Positions 22,238-29,434 of a stretch of DNA of 64,000 nucleotides are shown piece after piece. The notes under the pieces are model-generated. The model was not told the DNA's origin, made no database searches, and was given only the letters and a program-made list of their open reading frames with translations. The stretch spans positions 62,001 to 126,000 of the forward strand of contig NZ_JBFABE010000005.1 of assembly GCF_040640155.1 (NCBI RefSeq), read 5' to 3'. This DNA is from Streptosporangium sp040640155 (GTDB lineage: Bacteria; Actinomycetota; Actinomycetes; Streptosporangiales; Streptosporangiaceae). Both the position numbers and the translations under genes were made by a program. The stretch's first letter is position 1, and every line of letters begins with the position of its first letter.

Positions 22238-23455
22238 ATGTCCTCGAACCGAAGCTCCTGGATCACAGCGGGACATCTGGCGCTCGCCACCGTGGTCGCC
22301 TGCGGGGGCGGCCTGGTGACGGCGGCCTCCGCGCAGGCGGCGTCCGCGCAGGCACCCTCCACGCAGGGGTCCTCCACGCGGGCGGCGTCCCTCACCCTCA
22401 CCGGACCGGCCGTGACGGCGACCGCTCCCCCGGCCGCCACCCCCACCCCCGCGCCGACCCCGTCCCCGTCCCCCACGAGCACGACCGCACCGGACCCGGA
22501 CGGTGAGACCGAGGCGCCCCCGCCCGGCACCCCGGCGGACGAGTACGGGGAGCCGGACACGGGGTCGGAGGCGGAGGAGGCGACCACGTTCGCCGCCGCC
22601 ACCATCACCCGCTCGCAGATGATCGCCCGGGCCAGGACCTGGAACCCCGGCACCTCCAAGCGCGTGCCCTACAGCCAGAGCAAGACACGCGGCGGCTACC
22701 GCACCGACTGCTCGGGCTACGTCTCCATGGCGCTCGGGCTCGGCAAGCCCGGCCCGATCACCGTCGGGCTCGCCAAGAGCACGTACTCCAAGCGCATCAC
22801 CATGTCCCAACTGCGCAGGGGTGACCTGGTCATCGACGCCATCGGCAGCAACACCACCCGCCACGTGGTCATCTTCGACAAGTGGGCCAACGCCAAGAAG
22901 ACCTCCTACTGGGCCTACGAGCAGCGCGGCGGCTACGGCACGGACTACCGGACGCGCACCTACGGCCTGGCGTCGGGAAGCCAGTACAAGGCCTACCGGG
23001 CGAACAAGATCCGCGAGGACGCGCCGAAGCCGCCCACCACGGTCACCCGCGCCCAGGTGATCACCCGCGCCAAGAGCTGGAAGCCCGCCACCGCGCAGCG
23101 CGTGCCCTACAGCCAGACCAGGTTGCAGGGCGGCTACCGCGCGGACGGGTCCGGCTACGTCTCCATGACGCTCGGCCTGGCCAAGCCCGGCCCGAACACG
23201 GTCGCCCTGGCCAAGAGCACCTACACCCGTCCCATCAAGATGACCGAACTGCTCCAGGGTGACCTGGTCATCGACCCGGTGGGCGGCACGACCGCCCGCT
23301 CGGTGGTCATCTTCGACAAGTGGGCCGACGCCAAGAAGACCTCCTACTGGGCCTACCAGCAGCGCGCCGGATACGGCACCGACCACCGCGTGGTCAAGCA
23401 CGGCCTGACCGCCGGCACCCAGTTCAAGGCCTACCGTTCGCTGAGGGTTCGCTAG
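22238..23455 (+). CDS. Secreted protein with two NlpC/P60-like domains, one active and one inactive
   Basis: A 405-residue exported protein. A signal peptide (about 1-35) is followed by a Pro/Thr-rich spacer to residue 115 and two copies of the same domain (about 122-258 and 269-405). Copy 1 keeps Cys158 (RTDCSGYVSM) and His209 (RHVVIFDKW), the NlpC/P60 catalytic pair. Copy 2 has Gly304 and Ser355 instead. The enzyme may cleave wall peptides while the second copy binds them. AAGGAGAG precedes the ATG at 22238. Its stop shares one base with the next start. Confidence 0.85.
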   Translation: MSSNRSSWITAGHLALATVVACGGGLVTAASAQAASAQAPSTQGSSTRAASLTLTGPAVTATAPPAATPTPAPTPSPSPTSTTAPDPDGETEAPPPGTPADEYGEPDTGSEAEEATTFAAATITRSQMIARARTWNPGTSKRVPYSQSKTRGGYRTDCSGYVSMALGLGKPGPITVGLAKSTYSKRITMSQLRRGDLVIDAIGSNTTRHVVIFDKWANAKKTSYWAYEQRGGYGTDYRTRTYGLASGSQYKAYRANKIREDAPKPPTTVTRAQVITRAKSWKPATAQRVPYSQTRLQGGYRADGSGYVSMTLGLAKPGPNTVALAKSTYTRPIKMTELLQGDLVIDPVGGTTARSVVIFDKWADAKKTSYWAYQQRAGYGTDHRVVKHGLTAGTQFKAYRSLRVR

Positions 23456-24570
23456 TGCTCCGGTCACGACCCCACGCCGCTCCATCGGCACCGGCCGGGA
23501 TCGCGGGGGCGTTCCTGCTCGCGGTGGCCGTGGCGGCCACGGTGGTGACCGTCCCCGGCTCACCGGCCCGCGCGGCCGTCCCCGGCTCACCCGCCCGGAC
23601 GGCCGTCTCCGCCGCCCCGCTGCCGGTCGCGCTCGGCGCGCCCGCGGAGGCGGCGGCCCTCGCCGCCCCCCTGCCGACCTCCCCGTGCGACCCCGGCGGG
23701 GTGACGGCGGAGGACACGGCACTGGCCGCCGAGCTCAACACCCGGCTGACCATGAAGATGCGGGGCTACATGGACGGTTACCGCGTCTCCTGTGCCCGCG
23801 CGGTGGTCGGGGCGGTCCGCGCCCGCGGGCTCGCGCGGGAGGCCGCCGTCGTCGCGGTCACCACGGCCGTCGTCGAGACGGGTGTGCGGAACATCAACCG
23901 GGAGGTGGACCATGACAGCCTGGGCGTGTTCCAGCAACGGGCCACCTGGGGCAGTGCCGCCCAGCGGCTGGACGTGGCCTGGTCGACCGGCGCGTTCCTG
24001 GACAAGATGCTCCGCACATACCCCGACGGCTCGTGGCGGTCCGCGGTGGTGGGCGATGTCTGCCAGCGTGTCCAGGTGTCGAAGTACCCGGAGCGCTACC
24101 AGCCGCAGGCGGCGGACGGGCAGATGATCGTCTCGGCGCTCTGGCCCGTCTCCGGCGTGACGCGGTCGGAGGTCGTCGCCCGTGCCAGGACCTGGAATCC
24201 GGGTACGGCGCGGCGGGTGCCCTACAGCCAGACCGCCCGGCACGGCGGCTACCGGACCGACGGCTCCGGCTACGCCTCCATGGCGTTGCGGCTCGGCGCG
24301 CCGGGACCGGATTCCCGAGGACTGTCCTCGGCCCGCCACAGCAGGCCGATCCCGGTCTCCGAGCTGCGCTCCGGTGATCTGATCATCAGGGCCACGGGCC
24401 CGGCCACCGCACGCCAGGTGATCGTCTTCGATCGGTGGGCCGATGCCGGACGCACCTCCTACTGGGCGTACCAGCAGCGTCGCGGGTACGGCACCGACCA
24501 CCGGCGGATGAGCGAGGGGCTTTCGGCCGGGAGCGGTTTCACCGCCCACCGCCCCCTCACCATCCGCTGA
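23455..24570 (+). CDS. Secreted transglycosylase-like protein fused to an inactive NlpC/P60-like domain
   Basis: A 371-residue exported protein starting at GTG 23455, overlapping the upstream TAG by one base. A signal peptide and Ala/Pro spacer come first. Residues 85-228 resemble a lysozyme or transglycosylase-like fold (VVETGVRNINREVDHDSLGV then FQQRATWG), with Glu141 the likely acid. Residues 237-371 are the NlpC/P60-like domain with Gly270 (RTDGSGYASM) and Gln321 at the catalytic Cys and His positions. It may cut glycan while the dead domain binds stem peptide. Confidence 0.8.
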   Translation: MLRSRPHAAPSAPAGIAGAFLLAVAVAATVVTVPGSPARAAVPGSPARTAVSAAPLPVALGAPAEAAALAAPLPTSPCDPGGVTAEDTALAAELNTRLTMKMRGYMDGYRVSCARAVVGAVRARGLAREAAVVAVTTAVVETGVRNINREVDHDSLGVFQQRATWGSAAQRLDVAWSTGAFLDKMLRTYPDGSWRSAVVGDVCQRVQVSKYPERYQPQAADGQMIVSALWPVSGVTRSEVVARARTWNPGTARRVPYSQTARHGGYRTDGSGYASMALRLGAPGPDSRGLSSARHSRPIPVSELRSGDLIIRATGPATARQVIVFDRWADAGRTSYWAYQQRRGYGTDHRRMSEGLSAGSGFTAHRPLTIR

Positions 24571-24580
24571 CCTCTCCGGC

Positions 24581-24612
24581 GAGAGCCCGGTCGCCGCAGC
24601 GACCGGGCTCTC
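24581..24612 (+). terminator. Hairpin terminator after the NlpC/P60 operon
   Basis: GAGAGCCCGGTCGC (24581-24594) and its exact reverse complement (24599-24612) form a 14-bp stem with loop CGCA. It starts 10 bases after the stop codon and is followed by GTTCGG, with no long T-run. Confidence 0.75.
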
Positions 24613-24721
24613 GTTCGGGACGGGGACGGGTCCTCCGGCGGCGGGACGCCGGTCCCCTGCCGGATCCCGGCGGCGGGACGCGTCCGCTCCCGGGCTCCGG
24701 CGGCGGGACGCCCGGCCGGTC

Positions 24722-25318
24722 TCAGGCTCCGGAGACCGGCCGGTAGGTGCACACGTGCACGCCCGTGTCGCTGACGACCGTGGAGGCCAGCTCCATGGTG
24801 CGCAGCCCGCCGTCGTCGGGGAAGATCGTCTTTCCGCCGCCGAGCAGCACCGGCATGACCATGAGCCGGAGCTCGTCGACCAGGCCCTCGCTCAGCAGGA
24901 AGCGCACGAGCGTGGGGCTCCCCATGACCACCAGGTCGCCGCCGTCCCTCCCGCGCAGCTCCCGGATGCGGGCGGCGGCCTCGGCGCCGGGGATGAGCGT
25001 GGTGTTCTCCCAGGTCAGGTCGTCGTCGCCCAGCGTGCCGGACACGACGTACTTGGGAAGGGCGTTCATCCGGTCGGCGAACGGGTCGCCGGCCCGCTCG
25101 GGCCACGCCCCGGCCATGGTCTGCCAGGTGCGGCGGCCGAACAGCAGCGCCCCGGCCTTGGCCAGCGCGTCGTCGAAGGCGCCGCCCACCGTCTTCTCGT
25201 CGAAGAACGGGTGCGACCAGCCGCCGTTGGCGAAGCCGCCCTCGACGTCCTCCTCCGGGCCGCCCGGTGCCTGCACGACGCCGTCCAGGCTGATGAACTC
25301 AACGATCACGATACGCAT
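24722..25318 (-). CDS. Dihydrofolate reductase family protein (RibD C-terminal domain)
   Basis: A 198-residue protein with the bacterial RibD-C/YwjB-like reductase pattern: N-terminal EFISLDGVVQAPGGPEED, LFGRRTWQTMAGAWP, KYVVSGTL and DLVVMGSPTLVRFLL, then VLLGGGKTIFPDDG. Such proteins bind NADPH; true folate or riboflavin substrates are rarely shown. ATG at 25318 has AGGAGACA upstream and is preferred over an upstream in-frame start. The gene stands alone, with a repeat array upstream. Confidence 0.9.
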   Translation of the reverse strand: MRIVIVEFISLDGVVQAPGGPEEDVEGGFANGGWSHPFFDEKTVGGAFDDALAKAGALLFGRRTWQTMAGAWPERAGDPFADRMNALPKYVVSGTLGDDDLTWENTTLIPGAEAAARIRELRGRDGGDLVVMGSPTLVRFLLSEGLVDELRLMVMPVLLGGGKTIFPDDGGLRTMELASTVVSDTGVHVCTYRPVSGA

Positions 25319-25420
25319 GGGATGTCTCCTGTGAAGGTGCGGTGCCGGAGGTTCCGGCACCGCTGAACCGGTGTGAGGAAGGGGACGAGGGCGCCGCTCC
25401 CCGTGGGGAGCGCCTCGCCT

Positions 25421-25522
25421 CGGTCGGCCGGTCGGCCGGTCGTCGTTCGCCGGTCAACCGGTCAGCCGGTCAGTTGGTCAGCAGGTCAGCAGGTCAGCAG
25501 GTCAGCCGGCCAGTCGGTCGGC
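25421..25522. repeat. Degenerate 8-bp tandem repeat array (CGGTCAGC type)
   Basis: About twelve consecutive octamers fit CGGTCRGC or AGGTCAGC. The cleanest run (25475-25506) is TGGTCAGC followed by three AGGTCAGC units. The array lies between the reductase gene and the end of the SRPBCC gene. Octamer periodicity is not a coding period. Confidence 0.75.
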
Positions 25523-25538
25523 CCGGTGGGCAGGCAGG

Positions 25539-26285
25539 TCAGCCGGTCGCCGGCCGGCCGAAGTGCTCGATCGCCCAGGCGTCCCACGCGGCCTGCTCGT
25601 CGCGCCCCGCGAAGTTCTGGTGCCCGAGCACGAGCGCGTCGCCGCGTTCGGCGCCGGAGTGGATGAACCGGTACAGGCCCTCGCCCGCCCGCACCCCCAG
25701 CCCGACGGGCAGGATCGCGTGGTAGACGACCCCGGCGGAACCGTCGGGAAGCCGGACCTCGTCGCCCGCGGCGACGTCCGGCGTGACGCCCAGCGCCCCC
25801 GTCACGATCTTCCAGACGGCGTCCGCGCCGCCCGCTTCCGGCCGCAGGACCGTCGTGACCGAGGGGGTCCGGCCGGTGAAGTGCGCGAGGTACTGCCTGA
25901 GGGTCTCCAGGTAGAGGGGCCATCCGGCCTTCATCGCCTCGAACTCGGTCTCCCAGTCGTCCCCGAGCATGCCGCTCTGCACGATCCGCAGCACGGTCGT
26001 GCCGCCGGCGCGCCCCTCGACGAGGTACTCCGTCGCCATGAACCGGCCGTCGGAGGTCTCCTCGCCGCGCATGCCGAGGCGGGCGCCCGGCTCGTAGGCG
26101 GTGATCGTGGACCGGTCGGCGTACCCCATGACCGTGAGGGTCGCGGGATCGCCGACGGACGTGCCGAGCTCGGTCCGCCCCATGAACCAGGAGTCGACGC
26201 CCGGTCCCGTCGCGATCGCGTCCCAGACCTGCTCGGGAGTGGCGGCGAGCTCGATCGCCTGGTTCAGCTCGAACGGGTGTGTCAT
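25539..26285 (-). CDS. SRPBCC / AHSA1 domain protein
   Basis: A 248-residue START-like protein. The AHSA1 signature is at the N-terminus: IELAATPEQVWDAIATGPGV followed by DSWFMG. A second, weaker SRPBCC-like half follows from about residue 145. It pairs with the ArsR gene just upstream, a common actinobacterial arrangement in which the small SRPBCC protein and regulator are co-expressed. The start ATG is directly adjacent to a transposon remnant; before insertion it would have overlapped the ArsR stop as ATGA. The element supplies GAGAGG as a new ribosome-binding site. Confidence 0.88.
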   Translation of the reverse strand: MTHPFELNQAIELAATPEQVWDAIATGPGVDSWFMGRTELGTSVGDPATLTVMGYADRSTITAYEPGARLGMRGEETSDGRFMATEYLVEGRAGGTTVLRIVQSGMLGDDWETEFEAMKAGWPLYLETLRQYLAHFTGRTPSVTTVLRPEAGGADAVWKIVTGALGVTPDVAAGDEVRLPDGSAGVVYHAILPVGLGVRAGEGLYRFIHSGAERGDALVLGHQNFAGRDEQAAWDAWAIEHFGRPATG

Positions 26286-26439
26286 CGAGTGCCTCTCGTG
26301 GATATTCCGGCCTTCAGGCCGGGGAGGAAACGGAAGCGGGAAGGCGCTCTGGCGCCTGGGCGTGCCTGGACCCGCACGACCCGCTCCACCCAGCAATTAA
26401 CTGATCTTTCCCCTTCCCTCGGGGAGGGGAGAATGTCAA
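26286..26439 (+). mobile_element. 154-bp non-autonomous derivative of the tnpB element
   Basis: The first about 128 bp match the left end of the intact element at 49070 (shared hairpins CCGGCCT-TC-AGGCCGG and GGCGC-TCTG-GCGCC, then the GCGTGCCTGGACCCGCACGA block, ending AACTGATCTT). The last about 30 bp match its right end (CCCTTCCCTCGGGGAGGGGA then ATGTCAA). The tnpB gene and most of the guide-RNA region are missing. It is flanked on the left by TCAT and ends in TCAA, exactly as the full copy does. Confidence 0.85.
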
Positions 26440-27029
26440 CGGGATTCCTTCGTGCTCGGATGGAGGGCGACGACGATCCGGTGGTCACGGCCTCGTTCGG
26501 CGGACTCGTCGTGGTACTTCGACACCAGGGACGTGACGGCCTCGGCGAGCTCGGCGGCGAACGCGGCCCGGTCGGCGGCCGAGGCGAAGCGCACCTCGCC
26601 GTCGATCGCGAAGGTCGCGACGCGCCTGCGCACCCTGGCCGCGCCGGTGATGAGCGTCCCGACGTCGCGGACCAGCCGGGCCGCGACGGCCAGCAGCCAG
26701 CTCGCCGACAACTGGTCGGGAGAGCGGGCCGGGTCGGGCTCGACCGACGCCAGGGCGGTGGGGGAGATCACGTAGGAGGCCGCGGTCGCGCGCATGATGC
26801 GCTCGTTGACGTTGCCCTTGCGCCGCTCCTCGATCATCTCGACGAGCCCGTGCGCCTCGAGCGTCTTCAGGTGGTAGTTGACCTTCTGCCGAGGCAGGCC
26901 GACCTTGGCGGCCAGCATGGTCGCCGAGCCGGGCTCGCTCAGCTCGGCCAGCAGCCGGGCCCTGATGGGGTCCAGCGATACCTCGGCGGCGGCCGGGTCC
27001 TCGATCACGGCGATCTCCTGCATGACCAC
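26436..27029 (-). CDS. ArsR family winged-helix regulator
   Basis: A 197-residue regulator. The N-terminal winged helix includes VSLDPIRARLLAELSEPGSA and VGLPRQKVNYHLKTLEAHGL, typical of the ArsR subgroup that partners SRPBCC genes. The C-terminal 90 residues are a helical extension. ATG at 27023 is an alternative start two codons in. Its stop codon TGA is contributed by the TCAA end of the adjacent transposon remnant; before insertion the stop would have been TGA two bases into the ATGA start of the SRPBCC gene. Confidence 0.9.
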   Translation of the reverse strand: MVMQEIAVIEDPAAAEVSLDPIRARLLAELSEPGSATMLAAKVGLPRQKVNYHLKTLEAHGLVEMIEERRKGNVNERIMRATAASYVISPTALASVEPDPARSPDQLSASWLLAVAARLVRDVGTLITGAARVRRRVATFAIDGEVRFASAADRAAFAAELAEAVTSLVSKYHDESAERGRDHRIVVALHPSTKESR

Positions 27030-27035
27030 AGACTA

Positions 27036-27080
27036 ACCACCGACAAATAAAATCGTCAAGGAGGTCTTATTTTCCGGTGG
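27036..27080. promoter_or_regulatory. Imperfect inverted repeat upstream of the ArsR gene
   Basis: CCACCGACAAATAAAA and, further right, TTATTTTCCGGTGG form an imperfect dyad across an AT-rich island immediately upstream of the ArsR gene and about 115 bp from the divergent rfbD start. It is a plausible ArsR operator and promoter. Confidence 0.45.
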
Positions 27081-27195
27081 AGCGCGCGGACCGCGTGGGA
27101 TCCGGCCGGCGAGCCGCCGCACCCCTCTCACCCGCGGGGCCGTCCGGGATACGCTGCCTGCGAAGGTCGGCGCACCGTCGTTCGGAGAGGACGTC

Positions 27196-28161
27196 ATGGT
27201 CTGGCTCGTCACCGGGGCGAACGGCATGCTGGGGCACGAGGTGGTCGCGCGGGCGCGCGAACGGGGACACGACGTGGCCGCGGCGGGCCGTCCCGACCTC
27301 GACATCCGCGACCCGGCCCGTATCGACGCCGCCTTCCGGGAGACGACCCCGGGGGTCGTGGTCAACTGCGCCGCCTGGACGGCCGTGGACGCGGCCGAGA
27401 GCCACGAGCCGGAGGCGTACCGGGTCAACGCCGACGGCCCGCGCCTGCTCGCCGAGGCCTGCGCCCGGTACGGCGCCCGGCTCGTCCACGTCTCCACCGA
27501 CTACGTCTTCCCCGGCGACGCCGTCGCCCCCTACCGCGAGGACGATCCGGCGGGCCCGCGGACCGCCTACGGACGGACCAAGCTGGCCGGGGAGGAGGCG
27601 GTGCTCGACCTGCTGCCCTCCGCGGCCGTCGTCCGGACGGCCTGGTTGTACGGCGCCCACGGGCCGAACTTCGTGCGCACCATGCTCCGCCTGATGGACG
27701 AGCGGGAGACCCTCGACGTGGTCGACGACCAGCGCGGGCAGCCGACCTGGGCGGCGGACCTCGCCGGGCGGCTGGTCGCGATCGGCGAGACCGGCTCGGC
27801 GGCCGGAAGGTTCCACGCCACCAACTCCGGCGAGACCACCTGGTTCGCGTTCGCCCGGGAGATCTTCCGGCTGGCCGGCGCCGACCCGGACCGGGTGCGC
27901 CCGACGACCTCGGCGGCCTTCGCCGCCCCGGCCCCCCGGCCGGCCTTCAGCGTCCTGGACGACACCCGGTCGCCGGAACTGGGCCTTGAACCGCTCCGCC
28001 CCTGGCGGGACGCGCTCCACGCGGCCCAGCGCGGCTCGGCCCTCCGCCCGGCCCGGCGGACCCCGGACCTTCCCCCGGCCCGGCGGGACCCGCGCCCCGG
28101 ACCGGCCCGGCGCGACCCGGGGCTCGAACCGGCTCAGCCGATCCCCGGCCCCGACGCGTAG
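27196..28161 (+). CDS. rfbD: dTDP-4-dehydrorhamnose reductase
   Basis: A 321-residue short-chain dehydrogenase of the RmlD family, the last step of dTDP-L-rhamnose synthesis. It has the NAD(P) motif TGANGMLGHE, VNCAAWTAVDAAE, the catalytic VSTDYVFPGD with YGRTKLAGE, and a late RPAFSVLDD segment. GAGAGGACGTC precedes the ATG. The last 35 residues are PARRxP-type repeats unlike other RmlD proteins and overlap the end of the convergent rfbC gene by 28 bp, suggesting a frame extension or late repeat growth. Confidence 0.93.
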   Translation: MVWLVTGANGMLGHEVVARARERGHDVAAAGRPDLDIRDPARIDAAFRETTPGVVVNCAAWTAVDAAESHEPEAYRVNADGPRLLAEACARYGARLVHVSTDYVFPGDAVAPYREDDPAGPRTAYGRTKLAGEEAVLDLLPSAAVVRTAWLYGAHGPNFVRTMLRLMDERETLDVVDDQRGQPTWAADLAGRLVAIGETGSAAGRFHATNSGETTWFAFAREIFRLAGADPDRVRPTTSAAFAAPAPRPAFSVLDDTRSPELGLEPLRPWRDALHAAQRGSALRPARRTPDLPPARRDPRPGPARRDPGLEPAQPIPGPDA

Positions 28162-28733
28162 AAGGTCACGCACTCCTCGTACGAGGGGAGCAGGCCGCGG
28201 TCGCGCGCCTCGGCGAGGGTGGGCGCGGCGGTGTCCTTGGGGGACAGGAACGGCTCGACGCCGTCGGGCCAGGCGATGCCGAGCGCGGGGTCGAGCGGGT
28301 GCACGCCGTGCTCCCTGGTCGGGTTGTAGCCCTCCGAGCAGAGGTAGATCACGGTCGCGTCGTCCGTCAGCGCCAGCAGGCCGTGCCCCAGCCCCTCGGA
28401 CACGAACACCCCGCGATGCTCCTCGTCGTCGAGCCGCACCAGTTCCCAGCGGCCGAACCCCGGCGAGCCGACACGGATGTCGACGACCACGTCCAGCACC
28501 GCCCCCCGCACGCACTTGACGTACTTTCCCTGACCCGGCGGGACGTCGGCGAAGTGGATGCCGCGCAGGGTGCCCCGCCGCGAGACGGAGAAGTTCGCCT
28601 GGGAGAGCCGTAACCCCCGGCCGGTGGCGGCGTGGAACTCCCCCTCCCGAAACCATTCATGAAGACCACCGCGATCGTCGACGTGAATCCTCGGGGTGTC
28701 GATCCACGCGCCCTCGATCTCCATCGGTTTCAT
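28134..28733 (-). CDS. rfbC: dTDP-4-dehydrorhamnose 3,5-epimerase
   Basis: A 199-residue cupin-fold enzyme of the RmlC family. It shows SVSRRGTLRGIHFADVPPGQ with the catalytic His in RGIHF, KYVKCVRGAVLDVVVDIRVG, GLGHGLLALTDDATVIYLCS and YNPTREHGVHPLDPALGI. It converts dTDP-4-keto-6-deoxyglucose to the rhamno form. ATG at 28733 has AGGAGC upstream and fits the family N-terminus; upstream in-frame starts are rejected. It converges with rfbD. Confidence 0.93.
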   Translation of the reverse strand: MKPMEIEGAWIDTPRIHVDDRGGLHEWFREGEFHAATGRGLRLSQANFSVSRRGTLRGIHFADVPPGQGKYVKCVRGAVLDVVVDIRVGSPGFGRWELVRLDDEEHRGVFVSEGLGHGLLALTDDATVIYLCSEGYNPTREHGVHPLDPALGIAWPDGVEPFLSPKDTAAPTLAEARDRGLLPSYEECVTFYASGPGIG

Positions 28734-28964
28734 TCCGGCCGCTCCTGATCCGTGTCGTATGGTCGCACCGCGTGGAACGTGCCACGGAATTTCCCGCCGG
28801 GGCACTCCGTCGCCGCTATACGGTAACCCGCCGAAGGCCCCGGTGACCGAAGTCGGAGCGATTCATACTTCGGTCGGAGAATCCACTCCCGACGGCGACC
28901 TCGGTCGGGACGGGAAATCCCCATGGCCGATTCCCCCGACGGCGAATGTCCTTAACCTGGGAGC

Positions 28965-29195
28965 GTGCGGAAATCCATCCAGTTCATCGGCCTCGTCCTC
29001 GCCCTCCAGGGGGCCAGCGGGACGATCGACCATCTCGTCGGCCAGCCCTTCCTCGGCGTGGTGCTCAACTTCTTCAACCGCGTCGTCGTCGCCAACGTCG
29101 CCTTCCTCGAGGGTCGCGAGATCTACGCGAATCTGATCCTGGCCGCCCTCGGTGTCATTATGGTGATCGCCGCGGAAAGGGCCCCGTCATCCTGA
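28965..29195 (+). CDS. Small two-helix membrane protein
   Basis: A 76-residue protein starting at GTG, with an N-terminal hydrophobic helix (FIGLVLALQGASGTIDHLVG), an amphipathic middle, and a C-terminal helix (ANLILAALGVIMVIAAE). It looks like a conserved small actinobacterial membrane protein of unknown role. TAACCT (28953-28958) sits six bases before the start and may be the -10 box of a leaderless transcript. Short length limits confidence. Confidence 0.6.
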   Translation: MRKSIQFIGLVLALQGASGTIDHLVGQPFLGVVLNFFNRVVVANVAFLEGREIYANLILAALGVIMVIAAERAPSS

Positions 29196-29434
29196 GGGGA
29201 ACGCCCTTCGTGCGCGGTGGCCCCGTCCCGGCACCGCCGGTTCCGGCAACGGACGACAAGCATCGGCACGGGCCTTTCCGGAAGGCCGGAAAAGAACGGC
29301 GTACCGCTGCCCCCGATGGAAAGAGCCGGAAATCGCGACCGAAGAGCGTGAAAGAGGCCGGTACCGCGACGGGAGCGCACGCGGCGGTCTCCCCGGAACG
29401 GCCACCATGTTTCACGATGTCCTAGGGTGACGGC

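Noticed and set aside
25421..25522. Possible CRISPR array from regularly spaced repeats
   Set aside because: Units are 8 bp in direct tandem with no spacers, and no cas genes are nearby.
26285..26396. N-terminal extension of the SRPBCC protein through the transposon remnant
   Set aside because: The same reading through the left end occurs in the other copy; the extension is element sequence and the family N-terminus starts at the ATG at 26285.
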